From NCBI GenBank assembly GCA_015478945.1, contig JABUQX010100074.1:5001-15000 (forward strand): DNA of 10,000 bases, in the 5' to 3' direction. Position numbers and translations under genes: made by a program. Every line of letters starts with the position of its first letter. Within the stretch, counting starts at the first letter, position 1. Positions 1-6,539 of the stretch are shown piece after piece. This stretch comes from Trachelipus rathkii. Lineage: Eukaryota; Arthropoda; Malacostraca; Isopoda; Trachelipodidae. Below the pieces are notes generated by a model. The model searched no databases. It was not told the origin of the DNA and saw nothing but the letters and a program-made list of their open reading frames with translations.

Positions 1-9
1 TATATATAC

Positions 10-52
<43 letters not shown>

Positions 53-62
53 TATATATATA

Positions 63-98
<36 letters not shown>

Positions 99-100
99 CA
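1..100. repeat. (TA)n microsatellite
   Basis: Alternating TA with occasional breaks (ACTATAAA, ATAGTATA, TAATAT). It begins at the window edge, so its true length is unknown. The breaks suggest an old array that is accumulating substitutions. Confidence 0.95.
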
Positions 101-311
101 TGAGCTGATCAGATCTAGATTCGAATAAATATGTACCAATATCTTGTTTATATATACATAGTTTATACTATGATATATATTAGTCAATATTCATTGTTTA
201 TTCATAATTTTAAAACTGCCACGAAAAAAAAGAAAGATGAATTATTTTTCAATGTTTTGTGTGTAAAATATTTATTACTTTTTGTATCAAATAATAAAAA
301 AAGAAGAACAA

Positions 312-314
<3 letters not shown>
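101..314. other. anonymous AT-rich DNA between two microsatellites
   Basis: Mixed AT-rich sequence. A 61-codon open frame (131-316) ends in lysine- and arginine-rich residues read from an A-rich stretch just before the GA array. It shows no domain and no coding bias, so I do not call a gene. Confidence 0.6.

Positions 315-405
<91 letters not shown>
315..405. repeat. (GA)n microsatellite, about 45 uninterrupted units
   Basis: Ninety-one bases of perfect GA alternation with no substitution, unlike the broken TA arrays nearby. A perfect array of this length implies recent expansion. The plus strand is all purine and the minus strand all pyrimidine, a composition known to favour triplex (H-DNA) structure. 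A run of A/G-rich DNA (AAAAAAGAAGAACAAAG) leads into it and may be the seed. Confidence 0.97.
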
Positions 406-406
<1 letters not shown>

Positions 407-783
407 AGTTGCTTATTTTTCTAAATACAAATGAAAGAAATTGTTCCCATTTATTTTTAAAAGTAACGTGTTTGGAAACCTGTTCTTAATCGGGTGGTGT
501 TAAGTGGGGTAACACTTACATGTTATAGTGCCTTTTAAAATTAACTAAAATACGATAAAAAATAGGTATTGAACCTATTGCTATACGAATTTTTTTGTTT
601 CTTTAATTTTTATTTTTTAATTTTTTTTTACTGAATTGTTGCGAAATGATTTTAAGGATAAATTCCAATGGTAAAGCCTAGATTTTAAAATTATAAATAT
701 AAATAAAACATTGATATTCGAGTGCTAAATTGAATTAAATTTGAAGAAACGTTTCCATATTATAATCGAAGATTCCATCTGAG
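406..783. other. anonymous single-copy-looking DNA with two small hairpins
   Basis: No coding potential is visible. Two short perfect inverted repeats occur: GTGTTA (497-502) with TAACAC (510-515), and AATAGGT (561-567) with ACCTATT (573-579). A T-rich run follows at about 589-632. I recognise no gene or transposon family in this stretch. Confidence 0.55.
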
Positions 784-925
784 TCATTGGGAGAAAATAG
801 AACCTGGGGTCAATGGGTTGAAAATAGAGGTTGGGGGTCAATGAGTAGAAAAATACGGGTTGGGGTCGATGAGTGGAAAATATGGCTTGGGGTTCAATGA
901 GTGAAAAAAAGGGGCTTGGGGGTCA
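784..925 (+). repeat. G-rich minisatellite, about 5 copies of a 26-29 base unit
   Basis: Five consecutive degenerate copies start near 784, 810, 838, 866 and 894, followed by a short partial unit. Each copy opens with TCAATGAGT or a variant, has an A-rich core (GAAAATA), and closes with TTGGGG or TTGGGGG. Unit lengths are about 26, 28, 28, 28 and 29 bases. Copies differ by scattered substitutions, so the array is not freshly duplicated. The G-runs all lie on the plus strand, making this one of the few GC-enriched segments of the window. No reading frame is kept through the units. Confidence 0.88.
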
Positions 926-1020
926 GTTTTCTCGCTGATCAAAAACTAAAAAATACAGCTCGTCTAACCTACCACTATTCTGTGAATTCATGGCAGACCC
1001 CCCTCCCCCCCGCTTGAAGA

Positions 1021-1022
<2 letters not shown>
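926..1022. other. short unique DNA ending in a C-tract
   Basis: Ordinary sequence that ends in six C (998-1003), one T, then seven C (1005-1011), immediately before the TA array. On the minus strand this is a G7-A-G6 tract. It might be the eroded edge of a transposon, but no family is recognisable. Confidence 0.5.
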
Positions 1023-1066
<44 letters not shown>

Positions 1067-1114
1067 TATATATATAATATTATAATATATAATATAATAT
1101 ATAATATATATATA

Positions 1115-1149
<35 letters not shown>

Positions 1150-1177
1150 GCTATATATACTTATAATATATACTATA
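1023..1177. repeat. (TA)n microsatellite, interrupted
   Basis: A near-continuous TA array with interspersed TAATAT and AGCTATA breaks. The minus-strand 65-codon open frame over it is only alternating Tyr/Ile codons from the repeat and is not a gene. Confidence 0.95.
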
Positions 1178-1380
1178 CAGAACAAGGGCGTACGCCGCCA
1201 AGAATATTCCCCTTTAGGGGGGCCAAAATGGATTCAAAATAAGTCATTTTTACGCAAACAACTCTCAGCCAAGGGTTGACGGCATAAATTGATATAATAT
1301 TTATAAATTACATTTACCCTTAAAATAATACATGTCCAATGGTAACATGATGATTTCTAACACTTGTCGCCGCCCCCGTC
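1178..1380. other. unique DNA with a transposon-end-like GC-rich opening
   Basis: The stretch starts with CAG, then a 10-base palindrome GGCGTACGCC (1187-1196) and a small inverted repeat CCCC-TTTA-GGGG (1209-1220) running into GGGGGGCC. Its composition is unlike its surroundings and resembles terminal sequences of some hAT-type elements, but I found no partner end. The rest (1236-1380) is ordinary, with one GC-rich patch near 1367-1382. Confidence 0.35.
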
Positions 1381-1735
1381 CCATGTATATACACTTACTT
1401 TTTATTATTTTATTTCCATACCCTATATTTTTTTTAATTTGTCTTTATTATCTGTTATTTATATTATTTATTTTTTTATTTTTTTTTGTTTCCTTTAGTT
1501 TTTTAATTTATTAACATTATGTAACTTATTGCCCCTAACCTGTCTGGATCGATTTATTTTTTTATTTTTTTTAATTTATTTTATTTATTCAATGTTTTAA
1601 ATTTATTTTTTACTGTTTGTTTTGTTTCTTTTTATCTTAGTTATTTTATCTTTTTTTTCTATAGTATCTTTAATTTATATTTCTTTTTTATAGTCTTCTT
1701 TATTATTGTTTTATTTATTATTTATTTATTCAGAC
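1381..1735 (+). repeat. T-rich low-complexity tract (first part)
   Basis: Runs of TTTATT and TTTTTTATTT dominate the plus strand, with few A and very few C or G. The 60-codon open frame (1332-1514) is mostly Phe/Leu/Ile/Tyr, as expected from such DNA. It is short-motif drift, not a clean microsatellite. Confidence 0.8.
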
Positions 1736-2240
1736 ACATTTGGTGACCAAGTTTATTTTTTCTTGGAATTTTACATATTGAATGTTTATATGTTTGTATT
1801 GTATATGTTTTATAAATTTTTTTTTTAAATTTAGCGCGTATTTTAGAGTACAAAAATGTTGTTGTTTTTCTTTTTGAGATCGCCTTGTAGCCAAATTGTA
1901 TCACTTTGATTTTGTACGTCGAATGTTTTCCAATCGTAACATTATATTTATCTTTCTCTTTAGGCCAAGTAATTGTAGCTCTTTGTATCTACCTTTTTTT
2001 ATTATTTTTTTATATTTTGTATCCTTTCTCATTATATCACTTGTATTATCTTGCATCTATGTTATCCTATTGAAATTAATGTTTTTTTTTTTTTTTGTAA
2101 ACTTAAATTTAATCGTACCAAAGTTATACTTTACTTGCGGATGAAGACAGCCTGTATCCAGCCTCCCCTTTTTATAATATTCATTTTTATACTAATTTAT
2201 CTAAGGCTTATAAGCTAAATTTATAGGCCCGTTTATTCAA
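1736..2240. other. less T-biased island inside the T-rich tract
   Basis: Sequence complexity rises here, with stretches such as GATCGCCTTGTAGCCAAATTG near 1879 and GCGGATGAAGACAGCC near 2137. These might be fragments of an old interspersed repeat, since GATGAAGACA-like strings occur near the 3' ends of some retroelements, but that is a weak resemblance. A 10-base palindrome GCTTATAAGC lies at 2206-2215. No open frame has a recognisable protein. Confidence 0.4.
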
Positions 2241-3560
2241 ATACTATATTATATATTTTATATTTTTATATTTTTTATTTTATTTTTTCTTAATTTTTTT
2301 ATTTGTTCTTATTTTTTCTTATTTTTTCATATTTTTTTTTTTTTTAATATTATGTTTGTTTTTATTTTTTTTTTTTTATATATTTTTATTATTTTATATT
2401 TTCTTTTTTTATATTTTATATTTTATATATATATTTTATTTTTATTTATTATATTAATTTTTGATTATTATATATTTATATGTATTATATATTTTTTTAT
2501 TTATATATTGTTTTTTTTTATTTATTTATTTTATTTATTTCTATTTTTATTATATTATGATATTTAATTATTATTATTACTATTATTTATTTTATTTCAT
2601 ATATTTTTTTTAAATATATGTATTTTATATTTTTTGTTATATATTTTATATTTTTTCTTTTTATATTTTTTTTATATTTATTTTTTTGTATTTTTTTATA
2701 TTTTTATGTTATTTTTATTTTTATTTTTTTTTTTTTATTATTTATATATATTTTTTTTTTATTATATAAATTTATTTTATTTTATATATTTATTTATTAT
2801 TAATATATATATTATTACTCTCTATTCTAAGGTTGATTTTATACTTTTTCAAATTTTGATACAATGATATTATTGTATATTTAGAGTATTTCTATTTAAT
2901 TAAATTCACTGATGCAATTATTATATTCTCTGAGTTTTTTTATGTATATATATTTTTTATTTTATTTTATATTTATTTTTATTTTATTTTTCATTTTTTT
3001 TATTATGTTTTAATTTTTTTATATTAGTTTTATTTATTTCTTTTATGTATTTTTGTGTTCTTTTCTTTATGTTTTTTTTTGTTATTATTTATCTTTTTTC
3101 CTTACTATCTTATTCTAGATTTTATATATTCATTTTTTATTTTTATATAATTTTTTTTATAATTTTATATTTAAACTCTTTTTTTTATGTTATATTATTT
3201 TCATTTTTAATATTTTATATTTCTGCAATCCTTACTATTCGGTTTTACTTACGTCGTATTTTCTTTTTTCGTTTTTGTTTTTTTTGCTTGGATTGTCTTA
3301 TGTGCCTGTATAGAGTTTTTATATTTGGTTGGCTTTGTTTGCTTGGATCTGGGGCTGTGTATGATTTTGTTATTTTTGGGGCGATTGATGGGTATAGGGG
3401 TTTTTTTTTTGGGCTGGAGTTTTGTTTATTTGATTGCGTCTTTTTCCAACGGGGGAGGAAAGAGGTTTGTCTATATATTTATTATTAGTATGTTTTTTTA
3501 AGTTGTTTTATCATATATCGCTATTTTTTTTATGTCTTATTTCGTTTTAGGTGAATTTTT
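2241..3560 (+). repeat. T-rich low-complexity tract (main part)
   Basis: About 1.3 kb of irregular TTTTA/TTTAT runs. In 2641-2700 I count 46 T, 12 A, 1 G and 1 C. Several open frames of 61 to 147 codons cross it on the plus strand, all made of Phe, Tyr, Ile and Leu, because T-rich DNA lacks stop codons except TAA/TAG/TGA at A-containing sites. The longest (3045-3488, 147 codons) ends in a GT-rich part (3301-3420: 58 T, 40 G, 14 A, 8 C) that makes the peptide look less repetitive. It still has no family motif, and I regard it as non-coding. See the finding on strand asymmetry. Confidence 0.85.
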
Positions 3561-3780
3561 TTTTGCCTTGGGATAAACAAAATTAATATTTTTAAAAAAT
3601 GCAGTTTAGTGATGTAATCTTAAAATTGTTGAGAATTGTTAGAAATTGAATTGAAATTAAAGTTTTTTTTACATTACTTTAGTTCGGAAAAATGTATATA
3701 TCAATTTTGTCCTGATAAAATATTAGTAAACTGAGATAGAAAATAGTGGGATCCGAATATAAATATGAAACTAGTTTTGA
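3561..3780. other. anonymous AT-rich DNA
   Basis: Ordinary AT-rich sequence with some repeated GAATTG/GAAATTG words (about 3629-3660). No gene, repeat family or structural element is recognised. Confidence 0.5.
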
Positions 3781-4180
3781 TTAATATATACTATATATAT
3801 ACTATATATAGTATTATATTTATAATATTTATATTATTTTTTAAGGGTTTATATATTATATATATTATTATTATTATAATATATATATATAGTATATATA
3901 TATTTTATATAATATATATATTTATATATTAGTTATATAATATTGATCGGTTTATATAATAATTTATTTTATATATATAATATATATAATTATATACATA
4001 TTTAGGTATTATTATTTATATATTATATTTATATATATATATATATTATTATATATATTATATTATTTGTAAAGGTATTTTATTCTCATATATATAATAT
4101 TATTTATTATATATTATATATACGTATATTATATTATATATATATATATATGATATAATATATAATATATAAATTTTAAC

Positions 4181-4218
<38 letters not shown>

Positions 4219-4440
4219 TATAACTATCAATATTTATTAATATTTATTATAATTATATATATATATTATAATTATATATATATATATAATATTAATTATA
4301 TATATATATTTATGGTAAGGATTTATATATATATTCATATATAGTAGTATATAGTGTAAGGATACTGCGTATTATAGTATATATATATATATAATTATAT
4401 ATAATAATGGAGTAGATATATATAGTATAGTTAATATGTA
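3781..4440. repeat. compound TA / TATAG / TATTA simple-repeat field
   Basis: Dense short TA arrays separated by small variants (ATAGTAT, ATTATTATT, AATATTTAT). It looks like a long array broken by substitutions and indels rather than one clean microsatellite. Few words exceed low complexity, apart from scraps such as TTGATCGG near 3943. No coding. Confidence 0.88.
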
Positions 4441-4640
4441 TAATATATATAGTAGTGTGATATTTGAGTGGCGAGATGATCGGAGGGATAAGGGTAAAGT
4501 TTAGTCTTGATGATTGTATTATTATGGGGATGATGTAATCGTGTTGATTGCTGATAGGTGTTAAGATGGTGGTTAATAGGTGAATGTTATTAGGGAGTTG
4601 TTTTGAGTGATAGTATGGTGAGGATGGCTTATATGTATCC
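4441..4640 (+). other. G-rich, C-poor non-repetitive segment
   Basis: From 4441 to 4620 I count 59 G against 5 C. The sequence is not a simple repeat. A 110-codon minus-strand open frame (4310-4642) covers it and its peptide is rich in Ile, Tyr, Thr, Pro and Ser, which follows from the base skew. The half at lower coordinates is plain TA-array translation, so I do not call a gene. What produced the skew is not visible here. Confidence 0.6.
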
Positions 4641-5098
4641 ATTATATATATATAGGGTAATAGGTAGTCGGTACTATATATAGTGTGATATTTCCAGGAG
4701 ATTTGTATCGAAAGAAAGGTGGTTTAGGTAGGAGGGAAATTTGAGAATCAAGAGCAAATATAGAATATCCACAAGTTATAATTTATTTGGGAATTTATAC
4801 CGTTATAAAAAAACAAAAATTTAAGTGGTATTAGTTGAAAGGCTATCAATGACGACCAACACCACTGTTATGGCTTTTGTTAATAGTACCATTATATATA
4901 GTATATATTATATATATAGTAATAATAATAATATTATATGATAGTTAGGTGGAGTTTATTTTATTTTATATTAATTATGTATTATATATTTGTATGACTG
5001 GGAGTAGGCGTATGTATAATGGATAAAAATAGATAGCTAAGGTAACGGAATAGCAATGTAAGGTGGAATCATGCTAAATTTTAACTTCAGAAAGTGTT
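4641..5098. other. anonymous AT-rich DNA with short TA runs
   Basis: Mixed unique sequence, interrupted by TATATATAG and AATAATAAT runs at about 4643-4682 and 4892-4940. One normal-composition patch (4836-4890) contains GACGACCAACACCACTG. Nothing recognisable is encoded. Confidence 0.5.
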
Positions 5099-5099
5099 T

Positions 5100-5124
5100 A
5101 AAAAAAAAAAATAAAAAAAAAAAA
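5100..5124 (+). repeat. A-rich tract, possible retroposon tail
   Basis: Two A-runs separated by a single T. A-tracts of this kind often mark the 3' end of a plus-strand retroposon, but the upstream 100 bases show no recognisable SINE or LINE body, so this may be only an A-tract. Confidence 0.4.
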
Positions 5125-5323
5125 TTCAAAAACTAAAATAGATAAAGGGAACAGAATACATTTTTTTGGTGGAATCCCCCCTGTAAAATTGTGTAGGTTG
5201 GGGAAAAAATTTTTGGCCCTTTTTTTTTAGGGGGTGTAGCTCGGAGCGCGAGCGGGGAATAGATATATATATATAATTATTTGTAAAGATATTACCGGCA
5301 ATAGTAGGGGGTCGAGCCGCGAC

Positions 5324-5369
5324 CGGGGAACACAGGGTGGGGAAAATAGTCCAACCCCGTAGTTCCCCG
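5324..5369 (+). other. inverted repeat inside the SINE-like body
   Basis: CGGGGAAC (5324-5331) is the exact reverse complement of GTTCCCCG (5362-5369), with a 30-base spacer. A second small pair, ACCGAT (5380-5385) with ATCGGT (5401-5406), follows. Both could fold in an RNA copy of the element. Confidence 0.5.
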
Positions 5370-5412
5370 AAGGCCGAGGACCGATACGAATGTCCCTGCC
5401 ATCGGTTGCGGT

Positions 5413-5427
5413 ATACCCATTGGGTAT
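5413..5427 (+). other. near-perfect 15-base palindrome before the A-tail
   Basis: ATACCCA and TGGGTAT flank a single central T. It lies 6 bases upstream of the TTAAAA tail of the SINE-like block, where a 3' terminal hairpin could help recognition by a LINE reverse transcriptase. That role is inference only. Confidence 0.4.
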
Positions 5428-5445
5428 TCTTGTTAAAAAAAAAAA

Positions 5446-5714
5446 CAATAACGAACAGTTTTTTTTAGAAAGTCTATTTATTTTTAAACGGGAGTAACTG
5501 TATAAAATTCTTCTTATAATAGGACTTTCTACTCATAATTACTATGAATTATTAACATACTTTTTCTCTTTTTTCTTTTTTACATCTTTTTTTACCGCAG
5601 CGATTCCAAAAAATGTTATTCCCTTTTTTCCCTGTATGATTGTTTATTTTTTTCATCTTTTCATTTTAGATATTTTATATGGCTATTGCTTAGTTAATTT
5701 GAAGATAATGATTG
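5446..5714. other. anonymous DNA between two retroposon candidates
   Basis: AT-rich, with pyrimidine runs at 5561-5592. The string TTTTTTTTAG occurs at 5221-5230 and again at 5459-5468, bracketing the SINE-like block. It is too simple and too far from the tail to call a target-site duplication. No gene seen. Confidence 0.45.
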
Positions 5715-5765
5715 TTTTTTTTTTTTATTTTTTTTTTTTTTTATTTTTTTTGTTTTTTTTTTTTT
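5715..5765 (-). repeat. poly(T) tract (poly(A) on the minus strand)
   Basis: About 50 bases of T interrupted by two A and one G. It fits the 3' tail of a retroposon on the minus strand, which the SINE-like head at 5945-5956 would supply. It also explains the run of Phe codons in the plus-strand open frame here (5636-5884), which is not a gene. Confidence 0.7.
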
Positions 5766-5963
5766 ACATTTTCCGCACTCAAATAATAATTTTTGACATA
5801 TCTCACATAACTATCATGTTTATTATATATACTTGCATTCTTGAAGAAAATCTAATAAAACATATTCGTTTCCTGTTATTTTAAAAATATCATCAGGTTT
5901 CATCTATAGAGTTTAAACGCTAGCGCCACGGTATGGCTTAGGCTAGCACTAGGCCATTAACTT
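5715..5963 (-). mobile_element. possible degenerate tRNA-derived SINE, minus strand
   Basis: On the minus strand, TGGCCTAGTGCT (5956 to 5945) matches the pol III A-box consensus TRGCNNAGYNGG at all but the last two positions. About 37 bases downstream, CGTTTAAACTC (5919 to 5909) resembles a B-box with two C-to-T changes. The body then continues to a poly(A) tail at 5765-5715, for a total of about 250 bases, which is normal for a SINE. Target-site duplications were not found. The match is short and the element, if real, is old. Confidence 0.33.
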
Positions 5964-5965
5964 TA

Positions 5966-6144
5966 TATTCAACTAGTCCTAATAAAATTAATATAAGTTT
6001 AGAACGGCATATTTTATGATTCGATGTGTTGGGTATTTATCAAAAATGCGAATAATAGAAGTCCAACATGTTTTTTTTATAAATTATAAAAATAATATTG
6101 GTATTATACTGCAGAGGATAATAAATGTATTATCCTTACTAAAA
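5966..6144. other. anonymous DNA up to the hAT left end, with a hairpin
   Basis: AT-rich sequence without a recognised gene. AGGATAATA (6115-6123) and TATTATCCT (6128-6136) form a perfect 9-base stem with a 4-base loop, ending 8 bases before the transposon terminus at 6145. The 67-codon frame from 6016 runs into the transposon end and is not a gene. Confidence 0.55.
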
Positions 6145-6222
6145 CAGAAGGGTTCTCAAACTGGGCTATTCTGTTGCTACCCACCAGGGGTATGGAAGGG
6201 ATTATTCAGGGGTACGTAAGGT
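6145..6222 (+). repeat. left terminal and subterminal region of the hAT element
   Basis: Starts CAGAAGGGTTCTCAAAC. The 8-base core GTTCTCAA is at 6152-6159. The following GC-richer segment contains CCAGGGGTATGGAAGG and CAGGGGTACGTAAGG, with repeated GGGGTA words. These ends are where hAT transposases normally bind and cut. Confidence 0.75.
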
Positions 6223-6273
6223 AGTAGAATATTTATCTAAGTACCAATTCAATATTATAAGGTTAAACGAATT

Positions 6274-6420
6274 AATAATATATATATACTATATATATAT
6301 ATATATATATAATATATATATATGATATATATATATATAATATATATATTATATATATTACTATATATTATATATATATATATAATATATATATATATAT
6401 ATTATATATATATATATTAG
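6274..6420. repeat. (TA)n array inside the hAT element, left shoulder
   Basis: Imperfect TA array between the left subterminal region and the start of the transposase fossil. It presumably expanded in the element's 5' non-coding part after or during its life. The repeat itself carries no signal. Confidence 0.93.
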
Positions 6421-6539
6421 TGATTATACTTTAAGTGGCGGTCTCTATCATAAAAAAGAGAGCAGTAAGTGAGTGAGAGTTATACACTCAATTATAGGGT
6501 GTCATCATTCAATTTATCACAAGGAGTTCGGAAATCCAA

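Larger units (their letters stand above)
5229..5445 (+). mobile_element. probable tRNA-derived SINE (tRNA-Ala-like head, A-tail)
   Basis: A GC-rich block stands out from AT-rich surroundings. Its start (5230-5255) reads like the 5' half of a tRNA: a G-rich acceptor-like run, TA, then GCTC (5239-5242) able to pair with GAGC (5250-5253) as a D-stem, similar to tRNA-Ala. A B-box-like string GGGTCGAGCCG lies at 5309-5319 and fits GGTTCGANNCC at all but two fixed positions. The A-to-B distance (about 72) exceeds that of a tRNA, partly because of a small TA insertion at 5262-5275. The body runs to about 5433 and ends in an A-run (5434-5445). SINEs use internal pol III promoters and borrow LINE machinery. 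The minus-strand 73-codon frame over it is an antisense shadow. Alternatively it could be another GC-rich repeat with a chance tRNA resemblance. Confidence 0.45.

Noticed and set aside
784..925. CRISPR array
   Set aside because: Units are contiguous and degenerate, with no unique spacers between identical repeats, so it is a minisatellite.
998..1011. Intramolecular G-quadruplex on the minus strand
   Set aside because: G7-A-G6 cannot supply four separated runs of three G with loops, so only a weaker two-layer or intermolecular form is possible.
2352..2867. Overlapping plus-strand frames that look like membrane proteins
   Set aside because: They are runs of Phe/Tyr/Ile/Leu codons from TTTTA-type DNA. 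The hydrophobicity is a by-product of T richness.
3045..3488. 147-codon plus-strand open frame, the longest in the window
   Set aside because: Its composition is Phe, Tyr, Ile and Leu from T-rich DNA. The more varied C-terminal half comes from a GT-rich stretch, and no motif, splice context or homologue is recognisable.
4310..4642. 110-codon minus-strand open frame
   Set aside because: The half at lower coordinates is TA-array translation and the rest reflects the lack of C on the plus strand. There is no domain, and the frame follows the base skew.
5227..5448. 73-codon minus-strand open frame with normal-looking residues
   Set aside because: It coincides with the GC-rich SINE-like block read antisense and begins in the A-tail. 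Such frames are commonly mispredicted as proteins.
5220..5468. TTTTTTTTAG direct repeats flanking the SINE-like block as a target duplication
   Set aside because: The motif is mostly T in a T-rich region, and the right copy starts 13 bases past the A-tail, whereas a retroposon duplication should follow the tail directly.
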